Below are positions 1-8,612 of a stretch of DNA of 64,000 bases, in pieces. The notes beneath the pieces are model-generated. The model did no database searches and was not told the origin of the DNA. It saw only the letters and a list, made by a program, of their open reading frames with translations. Position 1 is the stretch's first letter; each line of letters starts with the position of its first letter. Origin of the DNA: JAJEFO01 sp009843725 (GTDB lineage: Bacteria; Pseudomonadota; Alphaproteobacteria; Rhodobacterales; Rhodobacteraceae); contig CBDEUJ010000005.1 in the NCBI GenBank assembly GCA_965243215.1, forward strand, positions 186,001 to 250,000, read 5' to 3'. Made by a program: the position numbers and the translations under genes.

Positions 1-1
1 A

Positions 2-1993
2 GCGATTCAGGCGGTGCCTCTCGAAAGTCGCGGGGAACCGGTGATCCTCAAGGCGAGAGACTCGGTGACAGCCTGGCTGATCCGGCCCGCGAAGCGGGAA
101 GACCTGGTCTGCGGCACTGCACAAGGCGTGATCAGCGCAACCCTCCAGCCAGCCGGCGGAAGGACAATGCTGCCCGATCCGCTTGGCAAGGTGCGGGAGG
201 AGTTCACGGTCCTGCGCGGCTCGGCAAGAGCCTACGAGATAAAAAGGGGAGAATTCGTTCAGATCATCGACCTGGAGGGACAGCAATGCTCGGACTTTCA
301 GGCCATCCGAATGCGCGGCCTTGACCGTGACGAGGAGCTTGTGATCGACAGCACGGCGACACGCAGCATGGTAAGGCGCGCGTATCCCGGCCCTGGTCTC
401 TTTGACAAGTTCTACGATGCATCGCTTGCTCCCCTTCTGCAGGTGATCCAGGACAGCTGCGGACGCCATGACACGTTCGGCATGGCCTGCACGGCGCGAG
501 GCTACGAGGAACGGGGCTTCCCAGGCCACGTGAACTGCTCGGACAACATGTCCCTCGCATTCGCTCCCTTTGGCGTCGCTCCCCGGGTTGCATGGCCTGC
601 CGTGAATTTCTTCTGGAACACCTGGATCGATCCACGTCACCAGATCCAGACCGAAGAGTCACATTCGCGCGCAGGGGACTTCGTCGTGATGAAGGCGCTT
701 GACGACCTTGTCTGCACTTCAACCGCCTGCCCCGATGACATCGACCCCATCAACGGATGGAACCCTACGGACATTCACGTGCGCATCTACGAGTCCGACA
801 GCGCGATTCAGCGCGCCGTCGCCTACCGACCAAAGGAAGACGGTCCAATGAGCATGAGCCAGACCTCCGCCTTTCACCTGCGGCTCGAGCCCCTGACCAA
901 CGCCTTTGCGCCCGCGCGCGACCTCTGGTCTCCGGTCTCGTTCCCCGCCCACGGAACGCTTGGGGAATACTGGGCCTGCAGAACCGCTGTCACCGTTCAG
1001 GACATGAGCGGACTCAGGAAGTTCGATGTCATAGGGCCCGACGCCGAACGCCTTCTTCAGCACGCAATGACCCGTGACATCGCAAAGCTGCCTGTCTGGC
1101 GCGGAACCTACTCGCTCATGTGCGACGAAACCGGCCAGGTGATTGACGACGGCACGCTGTTTCGCATGGCGCCGCAGTTGTTCCGCTGGTGCTGCGGTTC
1201 TGAAGAGAGCGGACGCTGGCTGACGCGCCTCGCCAAGGAAATCGGATGGCAGGTACGCATCCATGATCTGGGCGGCGCATTGCCGAATCTGGCGATTCAG
1301 GGACCCAGGTCGCGAGAGCTGCTGCATGACATCGTGTTTACCCAGCCGCATGTGCCGTCGCTGGAGCAAATGAAGTGGTTCGGCGCGACCGTCGCCCGGC
1401 TGCACGACCGTGAGGGCGCTCCGTTCTTCCTGACGCGCACCGGCTACACCGGGGAACTGGGCTACGAGATCTTTTGCAGTGCCTCGGACGCGATCGCCGT
1501 TTGGGATGCATTGGCGGAAGCTGGCAGGGATCATGGGCTCGTGCCCATGGGATCCGATGCGCTTGAAATCATGCGCATTGAAGCGGGCTTTGCCGCGCCG
1601 GGATCGGAGTTTGCGCCCGGCATCGATGCGCTGGAGGCCGGGCTTGGACTTGCAGTCGACATGAAAAAGCCCGATTTCGCGGGTCGCGCGGCGCTCGAGC
1701 GAAACGCCGCGTCAGAACGACGGGTCCTGAAGGGCCTCCTCTTCGACTGCGACGACGTCCCCATGCACGGAGCTCCGATATACGAAGGCGAACGACAGGT
1801 GGGTGTTGTGACCTCCGCAACGAGGTCGCCGACGCTCGAACGCACCATTGCGCTTGCGCGCCTTTCGGTCGAGCATGCCGCTGACGAAACCGTTCTGGAG
1901 GCAGGTCAGCTCGACGGCCGCATGAAGAGGCTCACGGGCAGGGTGACGTCGATTCCCTTCGTGGACCCGAGACGCGAAAGGGCGCGGGCATGA
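2..1993 (+). CDS. DUF1989 / GcvT-type aminomethyltransferase fusion (5' partial)
   Basis: The reading frame is open to the window edge. A GTG at 14 could start it, but conserved-looking sequence precedes the first domain, so the true N-terminus probably lies upstream. Counting from the GTG, residues about 60-270 form a DUF1989 domain (urea-carboxylase-associated family; Cys in GQQCSDFQA). Residues about 310-655 form a folate-binding GcvT domain with the typical GYTGELGYEIF segment. GcvT proteins move a methyl or methylene group from an amine to tetrahydrofolate. DUF1989 has no settled activity; it is often found next to amine or urea catabolism genes. The stop overlaps the ATG of the next gene (ATGA), so it is cotranscribed with a betaine-type importer. 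A role in demethylating the imported compound is inferred. Confidence 0.85.
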   Translation, partial: AIQAVPLESRGEPVILKARDSVTAWLIRPAKREDLVCGTAQGVISATLQPAGGRTMLPDPLGKVREEFTVLRGSARAYEIKRGEFVQIIDLEGQQCSDFQAIRMRGLDRDEELVIDSTATRSMVRRAYPGPGLFDKFYDASLAPLLQVIQDSCGRHDTFGMACTARGYEERGFPGHVNCSDNMSLAFAPFGVAPRVAWPAVNFFWNTWIDPRHQIQTEESHSRAGDFVVMKALDDLVCTSTACPDDIDPINGWNPTDIHVRIYESDSAIQRAVAYRPKEDGPMSMSQTSAFHLRLEPLTNAFAPARDLWSPVSFPAHGTLGEYWACRTAVTVQDMSGLRKFDVIGPDAERLLQHAMTRDIAKLPVWRGTYSLMCDETGQVIDDGTLFRMAPQLFRWCCGSEESGRWLTRLAKEIGWQVRIHDLGGALPNLAIQGPRSRELLHDIVFTQPHVPSLEQMKWFGATVARLHDREGAPFFLTRTGYTGELGYEIFCSASDAIAVWDALAEAGRDHGLVPMGSDALEIMRIEAGFAAPGSEFAPGIDALEAGLGLAVDMKKPDFAGRAALERNAASERRVLKGLLFDCDDVPMHGAPIYEGERQVGVVTSATRSPTLERTIALARLSVEHAADETVLEAGQLDGRMKRLTGRVTSIPFVDPRRERARA

Positions 1994-3039
1994 GCGTTGT
2001 CGAAGTCGATGGCGTATGGAAGATCTTCGGCGACAAGGCGGCCGAAGCCATTGCAGCGGTCCGCAACGAAGGGCTTGGCAAGGCCGAGATCCTGGATCGG
2101 TTTGGTGCGATCATAGGCGTAAAGGACGCCTCTTTCACGGTCGAGGAGGGCGAGATATTCTGCCTGATGGGCCTTTCAGGCTCGGGCAAGTCGACATTGG
2201 TTCGCCACATCAATCGCCTGATCGAGCCCACCACGGGCACGATCCGCATCCTTGGCGACGACATCGGGGCAATGACGCCCGAGGTGCTGCGTGCCCTGCG
2301 CGCGGAAAAGATCGGAATGGTCTTTCAGAACATGGCGCTGCTGCCGCACCGCTCGGTCAGGGACAATATCGGTTTCGCGCTCGAACTCCGGGGCAAGGAT
2401 GCCTACCACCGTGCCCAGCTTGCAGACCACGCCCTGGAAACGGTGTCCTTGCACGGATACGGAGACCGGCTGCCCTCGGAGCTTTCTGGCGGCATGCAGC
2501 AGCGCGTTGGCCTGGCGCGGGCGCTCGCCGCGGATCCCGAAATCCTCTTGATGGACGAACCGTTTTCCGCGCTCGATCCGCTCATTCGCCGGAACTTGCA
2601 GGACGAATTCCTCGGCCTCAGCCAGAATCTCAGGAAAACCACCATCTTCATCACCCACGACCTCGACGAAGCGATCCGGATGGGCGACCGCATCGGCATC
2701 ATGAACGACGGCGAGATTGTCCAGATCGGCACGGCCGAGGATATCGTCACAGCGCCCGCTGACGACTACGTGGCGGACTTTGTGGCCGGAATTTCGCGGC
2801 TGAAGCTCGTTTCCGCATCCAAGATCATGGTTGCGGTCGAAAGTCACGTCGCGCGGCACGGACCCATTGACGACGCTCGCGACCACCCGACGGCGCGACC
2901 CGAAGACGATCTCGACACGCTCGTGGAACTTTCCACTGGCACCGAGCTTCCCGTGCTGATTCGGCACGACGGCAACACCGTAGGGATAGTCACCAAGGAC
3001 ACGCTCCTACACGGCCTGCAGGGAACTGAAAGCCCATGA
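1990..3039 (+). CDS. Glycine betaine/proline-type ABC transporter ATP-binding protein (ProV/OpuAA family)
   Basis: This 349-residue cytoplasmic ATPase energises uptake of a quaternary-amine-type solute. Walker A GLSGSGKST lies at residues 61-69, the signature LSGGMQQRVGLARAL near 165-180, and Walker B ILLMDEPFSALDP just after. About 30 residues precede the ABC core, as in ProV (KAAEAI..GLGKAEIL). The C-terminal 65 residues resemble a single remaining CBS-like unit ending in GNTVGIVTKDTLL; E. coli ProV has a full CBS pair, so osmosensing through that region may be reduced. The start overlaps the upstream stop and the stop overlaps the permease start, so this is a tight operon. The family call is firm; the substrate is not. 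Confidence 0.93.
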   Translation: MSVVEVDGVWKIFGDKAAEAIAAVRNEGLGKAEILDRFGAIIGVKDASFTVEEGEIFCLMGLSGSGKSTLVRHINRLIEPTTGTIRILGDDIGAMTPEVLRALRAEKIGMVFQNMALLPHRSVRDNIGFALELRGKDAYHRAQLADHALETVSLHGYGDRLPSELSGGMQQRVGLARALAADPEILLMDEPFSALDPLIRRNLQDEFLGLSQNLRKTTIFITHDLDEAIRMGDRIGIMNDGEIVQIGTAEDIVTAPADDYVADFVAGISRLKLVSASKIMVAVESHVARHGPIDDARDHPTARPEDDLDTLVELSTGTELPVLIRHDGNTVGIVTKDTLLHGLQGTESP

Positions 3040-4862
3040 GCACAACTGCTGCATTGAGCGGAGCGGAGCCGCGCGAGGTCGAGAGCCGGGACGTCTCGGT
3101 AACGGTGTTCGCGGATCGGAACGCGGCCTACTACGGCTCGGTCTTCGAGCGCCTCCAGAAAGGCGAACTGCCGTTCTGGCACATGAACCTCGCGGGGCTG
3201 CTGATCCCGTGGGTCTGGAGCGCCTGGCGCGGGGTATGGCTGATGTTCTGGGTCTCGCTCGCGCTGGACATGGTCGGGCTCGTCTGCCTGATGCAGAACT
3301 TCAAGTATGGACCGCTGCTTGCCGATGCCCAGCTCGACCCTTCCGCCAATGCCATCCTGATCGAACGCTACACGCGCTGGCTGGGCGTCTACAACAATGT
3401 CGGCGTCGCCACGCTCATCCTGGGTCGCCTGCTCATCGGCCTCCAGGCCAACAGGTGGTATTTCAGGCAATATTCCAAATGGCGCATCGACGGGCGCACC
3501 GCCCATGGCGTCGCGACACGTCGCGTACTGATCGCCGCGTTGATCCTGGCGCTTGTGGCGCCCATCACCCTCTATCGGTCAACGCAACAGAGGATCGACG
3601 AGCGCGCCTGCTTCAACCAGGTACGTGCAATCGACGGCACCCAGCGACTGCTGTCCCGCTACGGCGTGGCCGAAATTCCTGACCTGACGGCTGCCATGGC
3701 TGATCGACGGGACAGGCTTGTCACCGAAAGGGCGACCCTGGAAGCAGGTGCGTCCCTGACCGACGACCAGAAGAGCCGCCTCGGCGAAATCCGTCGGGAG
3801 GAGCGTCAGCTCAGGCGCGAGATCGATGCGGTCGAAGACTTCAAGGCCGTCTCGACCAAGGACCGTTTTGATTGCCTCTTCATCGACGATTTCCCGACTC
3901 TTGCACGCATCGACCCGCCGGCGGACGTGACATACAGGCGCGTGCCGGACGAGGACGCCATTGCGCAAGGACGAAGCGGCGCCACGAAAGTCATCAGGCA
4001 GGTCAAGGATCCGGTGGAAGGCCGGACCGTCAACATCTTTACCTACACGGCGGAATCGATCGACATCGGCATCAATTTCCTGCGCGCTCAGTATGCTGGA
4101 ATCTTCGACGCGCTCACCAACGTGCTCCGGCAGTCGCTGATACGCGTGGAAGTGGCGTTCATGCTGACTCCCTGGCCTGTTCTGGTCGGCTTGGCGATGA
4201 TTCTGGCCTGGGCGTACTGCGGCACGGGCACTGTCGTGTTTGTAGGCTCTTCCCTGACGTTTCTGGCCGTATTCGAACTGTGGCAGATCGCGATGCAGAC
4301 GATGGCGCTGGTCGTGGTGGCTACGGCGATATGCATCTTCGTTGGCCTGCCGGTCGGCATCTGGATGGCAAAGAACCGGATCGCGAACTGGGTCACCGAA
4401 CCGATTCTCGACGTGATGCAGACCATTCCGTCGCTCTCCTACCTCGTCCCGGCCGTGGCCTTCTTTGGAATCTCGCAGCCCCCGGCCGTGCTCGCAACCG
4501 TGGTCTTTGCGATACCGCCCATGGTGAAGCTGACCGCCCTTGGCATCAGGCAGGTCCCGCAAAGCACGAAGGAGGCGGCCCTTGCCTTCGGTGCATCCGA
4601 ACGGCAGTTGCTGATGAAGGTCGAGCTTCCCATGGCCGTGCCGTCGATAATGGCGGGCCTGAACCAGACGATCATGCTGGCGCTCTCCATGGCAACGATC
4701 TCGGCATTCATCGGCGCGGAAGGCCTTGGCGCGATCGTGACCGCCGCGCTGGGCGATGCCCAGGCCGGAAAGGGCCTGCTCGCAGGCATCGCCATTGCCC
4801 TCGTGGCGATGGTGATCGACAGAATTCTCAAGGGGATCCGCAGTTCGCTGAGCCGGATCTGA
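3036..4862 (+). CDS. Glycine betaine/proline-type ABC transporter permease with long N-terminal extension
   Basis: The protein has 608 residues, much longer than E. coli ProW (about 350). The final 230 residues are the standard BPD_transp_1 permease core, with hydrophobic segments and an EAA-type loop around AALAFGASERQLLMKVELP. Before it lie three to four membrane segments (roughly residues 46-85, 120-135 and 162-182). A soluble stretch of about 150 residues follows (about 185-340), with a charged helical part such as RRERQLRREIDAVEDF that looks coiled-coil prone. If the topology is simple this insert is extracytoplasmic. It could be a sensor or a substrate-delivery domain; that is inference. 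It sits between the ATPase (ATGA overlap) and the binding protein. Confidence 0.9.
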   Translation: MSTTAALSGAEPREVESRDVSVTVFADRNAAYYGSVFERLQKGELPFWHMNLAGLLIPWVWSAWRGVWLMFWVSLALDMVGLVCLMQNFKYGPLLADAQLDPSANAILIERYTRWLGVYNNVGVATLILGRLLIGLQANRWYFRQYSKWRIDGRTAHGVATRRVLIAALILALVAPITLYRSTQQRIDERACFNQVRAIDGTQRLLSRYGVAEIPDLTAAMADRRDRLVTERATLEAGASLTDDQKSRLGEIRREERQLRREIDAVEDFKAVSTKDRFDCLFIDDFPTLARIDPPADVTYRRVPDEDAIAQGRSGATKVIRQVKDPVEGRTVNIFTYTAESIDIGINFLRAQYAGIFDALTNVLRQSLIRVEVAFMLTPWPVLVGLAMILAWAYCGTGTVVFVGSSLTFLAVFELWQIAMQTMALVVVATAICIFVGLPVGIWMAKNRIANWVTEPILDVMQTIPSLSYLVPAVAFFGISQPPAVLATVVFAIPPMVKLTALGIRQVPQSTKEAALAFGASERQLLMKVELPMAVPSIMAGLNQTIMLALSMATISAFIGAEGLGAIVTAALGDAQAGKGLLAGIAIALVAMVIDRILKGIRSSLSRI

Positions 4863-4900
4863 GAATGCTCAAGACTCAATCTCAAATAGGGAGAAAGACC

Positions 4901-5854
4901 ATGAGACTCACATTGAAAGCGGCGGCGATCGGCGCCGGGCTCCTCGCGGCGACCAGTGCCGGCGCGCAGGAGACCGTCAAGCTCTCCGACCTGAGCTGGA
5001 ACGGCGCCCGCGCAATCGGCCACGTCCTGAAAGCCATCATCACCGGCCCGATGGGAAGCCAGGCGGAAATCGTCGAGGGCATGAACCAGCAGTCGGTCAT
5101 ATATGCCGGCATGGACAAGGGGGACGGCTCGATCGACGTCCACACCGACATGTGGATGCCCAACTGGCAGTCTGCCTGGGACGAGTACATCGTGGGCAAC
5201 GGCACGGTTGACCACAACATGCCCTACAAGGGCACTTCCAACATCTACGTGCCCTTCTACATGGCCGACACGATCCGCTCGATCGAGGACCTCAAGAAGC
5301 CGGAAATCGCGGCCATGTTCGACACGGACGGCGACGGCCTGGGCGAATACTGGGCCGGTGACGTGACCTGGGCTTCGACGAAGCGTTGGCAGATCAAGTT
5401 CAAGTCCTACGGCCTGGACAGCCTTTGGGAACCGAACATCATCTCTGCGGACACGTTCAAGGCCGGGCTTGCGGCGGCCTACGCCGCTTCCCAGCCACAG
5501 CTGTTCTACGCCTGGACTCCCGAGTCGATCCACGTGCAGTTCGACCTTGTGAAAGTCGAGGAACCGGCCCGCTTCGAAGGTTGCGAAGAAGTTGATCTGG
5601 ATGCCGAAAACTGGCTGGAAGTTTCGCATTTCGAGTGCGTCATCAAGGACAACGACGTCTATGTCGCATTCTCGAAGTCGCTCTGGGACCGCAACCCGGC
5701 GGTGGCAAAGATGCTCAAGAACGTGCAGCTGACCGGTGACGAGGTCGGCCTTTGGATCCTCGAGATCTTCGAGAAGAAGCGGGATCCGCAGGAAGTCGCC
5801 GAGGAGTGGATTGCCGACAACCAGGACATCGTGAACGCCTGGATCAACGGCTGA
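4901..5854 (+). CDS. Glycine betaine/proline-type ABC transporter substrate-binding protein (OpuAC family)
   Basis: The 317-residue protein begins with a Sec signal peptide (MRLTLKAAAIGAGLLAATSAGAQ) and mature sequence starting near ETVKLSDLSW. The ATG at 4901 follows a GGGAGA ribosome site at 4889-4894 and is preferred to the long upstream reading frame. The OpuAC fold is suggested by the DVHTDMWMPNWQSAWDEY region and several Trp residues (SLSWNG-type, WMPNWQ, YAWTPE). Such Trp residues often form the aromatic cage for a quaternary ammonium group in this family. It is the last gene of the importer operon, 38 bases after the permease. The ligand (betaine, proline betaine, or another methylated amine) cannot be read from sequence. 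Confidence 0.92.
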   Translation: MRLTLKAAAIGAGLLAATSAGAQETVKLSDLSWNGARAIGHVLKAIITGPMGSQAEIVEGMNQQSVIYAGMDKGDGSIDVHTDMWMPNWQSAWDEYIVGNGTVDHNMPYKGTSNIYVPFYMADTIRSIEDLKKPEIAAMFDTDGDGLGEYWAGDVTWASTKRWQIKFKSYGLDSLWEPNIISADTFKAGLAAAYAASQPQLFYAWTPESIHVQFDLVKVEEPARFEGCEEVDLDAENWLEVSHFECVIKDNDVYVAFSKSLWDRNPAVAKMLKNVQLTGDEVGLWILEIFEKKRDPQEVAEEWIADNQDIVNAWING

Positions 5855-6080
5855 TCCGACTTCAAGTGGCGGACCGGGTCATGTGCCCCGCTTGGGACGC
5901 GTGGCCCGGTGCGTTCCGAAAGCCGTGCTCCGTTGCACAAGGAACATGGGACCCCGACTGACTGGTGGCCTCCGGCGACGGCATCATGCAGTGCCGGTCC
6001 CATGGCCAGCGACGACGCACGACGCCGCCGATGCTTGGGGGCGCAACCGCACCGAAGGTGGCTCGGTCCACCGCGCGCCG

Positions 6081-7157
6081 CTATCCGATGCCCAGCATGT
6101 TCCGGTTCGCGGCCGCATCCGCCTCACCGCCCGCGAAGTCGTCAAAGGCCCTTTCGGTCACGCGGATGATATGGTCCCTCACGAAGGCCGCCCCTTCCCG
6201 GGCACCGTCCTCCGGATGCTTCAGGCAGCACTCCCATTCCACCACGGCCCAGCCGTTGAATCCGGCAGCCGTGAGCTTCGAGAACACCGACACGAAATCC
6301 ACCTGACCGTCACCCAGGGACCTGAATCGGCCCGCACGGTCGACCCAAGGCTGATAGCCCGAATAGACCCCTTGCCGACCGGTCGGGTTGAACTCGGCAT
6401 CCTTGACGTGAAACATCCGGATCCGGTCCTTGTAGATGTCGATGTTGTCCAGGTAGTCGAGGCATTGCAGCACGTAGTGCGACGGGTCGTAGAGCATGCA
6501 GGCCCGTGCGTGGCTGCCGGTTCGCTCCAGAAACATCTCGTAGGTGATCCCGTCATGCAGGTCCTCGCCGGGATGTATCTCGAAGCAGATGTCGACCCCG
6601 CATTCCTCGGCGTGATCAAGGATCGGACGCCAGCGCGAGGCCAGTTCGTCAAACGCCGTCTCGATCAGGCCGGCAGGGCGCTGCGGCCAAGGATAGATGT
6701 ATGGCCAGGCCAGCGCCCCCGAAAACGCCGCCTGTTCCGTGAGACCGAGATTCCTCGAGGCGGACAGCGCCTTCTTGACCTGGTCGACCGCCCACTCCTG
6801 CCGCGCGCCGGGATTGCCGCGCACGGCTTCGGCCGCAAACCCGTCGAAGGCGGCGTCATACGCGGGATGCACCGCCACAAGCTGGCCTTGAAGGTGAGTC
6901 GACAACTCGGTCACCTCGATGCCGTTCCCGGCGGCCATTCCCTTGAACTCGTCGCAATAGTCCTTGCTTTCCGCCGCCGTCTCCAGATCGAAGAAGCGGT
7001 CGTCCCAGGACGGCACCTGCACGCCCTTGTAGCCGCAATCGGCCGCCCACCCCGTGATGCCGTCCCAGGAATTGAACGGCGCCTCGTCGGCCGCAAACTG
7101 CGCCAGAAACAGCGCCGGCCCCTTCATCGTCTTCATGTCGGGTTCCTCCCAGTTCAT
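6081..7157 (-). CDS. Sugar phosphate isomerase/epimerase family TIM-barrel protein
   Basis: The 358-residue protein belongs to the xylose-isomerase-like TIM-barrel superfamily (AP endonuclease 2 clan). Likely metal ligands are spread as expected: Glu in CFEIHPGEDL, Asp/His in MLYDPSHYV, His in RMFHVKDAEF and Glu in AVVEWECC. Members isomerise or epimerise sugars or inositol derivatives in the cytoplasm, but the exact substrate varies. The start could be the ATG at 7157 or an internal Met eight codons in (MKTMKGPALF). It is transcribed divergently from the M20 gene across a 130-base gap. It stands alone, with no sugar transporter directly beside it. Confidence 0.85.
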   Translation of the reverse strand: MNWEEPDMKTMKGPALFLAQFAADEAPFNSWDGITGWAADCGYKGVQVPSWDDRFFDLETAAESKDYCDEFKGMAAGNGIEVTELSTHLQGQLVAVHPAYDAAFDGFAAEAVRGNPGARQEWAVDQVKKALSASRNLGLTEQAAFSGALAWPYIYPWPQRPAGLIETAFDELASRWRPILDHAEECGVDICFEIHPGEDLHDGITYEMFLERTGSHARACMLYDPSHYVLQCLDYLDNIDIYKDRIRMFHVKDAEFNPTGRQGVYSGYQPWVDRAGRFRSLGDGQVDFVSVFSKLTAAGFNGWAVVEWECCLKHPEDGAREGAAFVRDHIIRVTERAFDDFAGGEADAAANRNMLGIG

Positions 7158-7258
7158 GCGTTTCGCGACCTGCGGCGATTCGCCCTGCCGTCATCGGGAA
7201 GGTACGTCTTTCCGGGCCGTACGCAACCTCGCCCCCGGCATCGTCTCGGCACTTGTCA

Positions 7259-7272
7259 TGTGAATCGTCACA
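7259..7272. promoter_or_regulatory. Inverted repeat upstream of the M20 gene
   Basis: Perfect 5-base arms TGTGA and TCACA are separated by 4 bases, centred 22 bases before the ATG at 7288, in the divergent spacer between the isomerase and the M20 operon. The geometry is that of a small two-fold operator (CRP/FNR- or GntR-like size). No matching regulator gene is seen nearby, so assignment is open. Confidence 0.35.
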
Positions 7273-7287
7273 AAATACGGTCACGGC

Positions 7288-8592
7288 ATGGGGATGGACC
7301 GCATAGGCGCCGATGCGCTCTTCGACAGGCTCGCAGCGAAGCGCGACGACCTTGTGGCGTTAACGCAGGAACTGGTCCGCATCCCCACAGTGAACCCTCC
7401 GGGCGAGAACTATCGCGACATCTGCGAGCTTCTTGCCCGTCGCCTCGAAAGATCCGGCTTCGCGGCAACCATCGAACGCGCCGCAGGCGCGCCCGGCGAC
7501 AGCGACCGTCATCCTCGCTGGAATGTCGTAGCGCAGCGCGAAGGAGCGTCGCCCGGACAGTGCGTCCACTTCAACAGCCACATCGACGTGGTCGAGGTCG
7601 GGCGCGGATGGACCTTTGACCCGTTCGGGGCCGAACTCGTCGACGGGAAGGTCTACGGGCGCGGATCCTGCGACATGAAGGGCGGGCTGGCGGCCTCGAT
7701 CATCGCGGTGGAGGCTTTCGTTGAGGCGTATCCGGGCCATCCGGGCATGATCGAGATCTCCGGGACAGCCGACGAGGAGACCGGTGGCTACGGCGGAGTC
7801 GCCCATCTCGCCCAGCAAGGCCGCTTTGCACATGTTGATCACGTGATCATTCCGGAACCGCTGCAGAAGGACCGCATCTGTCTCGGCCACCGGGGCGTCT
7901 GGTGGGGCGAGATCGAAACGCACGGGAAGATCGCGCACGGTTCCATGCCGTTCCTCGGCGACTGCGCGGTGCGCCACATGGGCGCGATCCTCCGCGAAAT
8001 GGAGGACAAGCTCTATCCGGCGCTTGCCGCCAAGCGCACGGACATGCCAATCGTGCCCGAAGGCGCGCGGCAATCCACGATGAACATCAACAGCCTGCAC
8101 GGCGGGCAGGCGGAGCCGCCGGAAGACTTCACGGGCTGGCCTTCGGCCTGCGTGCCGGACAACGCGCGAATGATCGTCGACCGACGCTACCTGATGGAGG
8201 AATCCCGGGACGAGGTCGTGCGCGAGATCGAGGACCTGCTGGAAGGCATTGCGAGAGAACGACCGAACTTCAGCTACGATCTTCGGGAACTCTGGAGCGT
8301 GGCGCCCACGATGACCCGAAGGGATGCGCCGGTCGTCAAGAGCGTCGCCAAGGCCATCAGGGGCGTTATCGGCAGGGATCCGGAGTACGTCGTCTCGCCC
8401 GGCACCTACGACCAGAAGCACATTGACCGGATCGGAAAGCTCGACAACTGCATTGCCTACGGGCCCGGCCTTCTGGAACTCGCGCACAAACCGGATGAAT
8501 ACGTCGTGGTCCAGGATATGATGGACTCGGCCAACGTCATGGGGCTTTGCCTCATGGATCTGCTCACCCCGCAACGACAGGCGACTGCCTGA
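7288..8592 (+). CDS. M20-family metallo-amidohydrolase/peptidase (ArgE/DapE/ACY1 type)
   Basis: This 434-residue cytoplasmic enzyme hydrolyses an amide bond of an N-acyl amino acid or small peptide. The M20 metal sites are visible: H98 and D100 in NSHIDVVEVG, D129 in GRGSCDMKGG, and the D162-E163-E164 run in GTADEETGG (catalytic base plus ligand). A lid/dimerisation domain lies around residues 190-330, and the C-terminal His ligand is probably in the ELAHKPDEYV segment. It is the first gene of an operon with an Opp/Dpp importer, an ALDH and an SDR. It therefore most likely cleaves the imported substrate. ArgE and DapE proper are usually shorter (about 375-385), so a housekeeping role is less likely. 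Confidence 0.88.
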   Translation: MGMDRIGADALFDRLAAKRDDLVALTQELVRIPTVNPPGENYRDICELLARRLERSGFAATIERAAGAPGDSDRHPRWNVVAQREGASPGQCVHFNSHIDVVEVGRGWTFDPFGAELVDGKVYGRGSCDMKGGLAASIIAVEAFVEAYPGHPGMIEISGTADEETGGYGGVAHLAQQGRFAHVDHVIIPEPLQKDRICLGHRGVWWGEIETHGKIAHGSMPFLGDCAVRHMGAILREMEDKLYPALAAKRTDMPIVPEGARQSTMNINSLHGGQAEPPEDFTGWPSACVPDNARMIVDRRYLMEESRDEVVREIEDLLEGIARERPNFSYDLRELWSVAPTMTRRDAPVVKSVAKAIRGVIGRDPEYVVSPGTYDQKHIDRIGKLDNCIAYGPGLLELAHKPDEYVVVQDMMDSANVMGLCLMDLLTPQRQATA

Positions 8593-8612
8593 CCAACACA
8601 TGGGAGACACTC

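Noticed and set aside
5883..7619. 578-codon plus-strand frame across the isomerase gene
   Set aside because: Antisense shadow that also runs into the M20 gene in the wrong frame.
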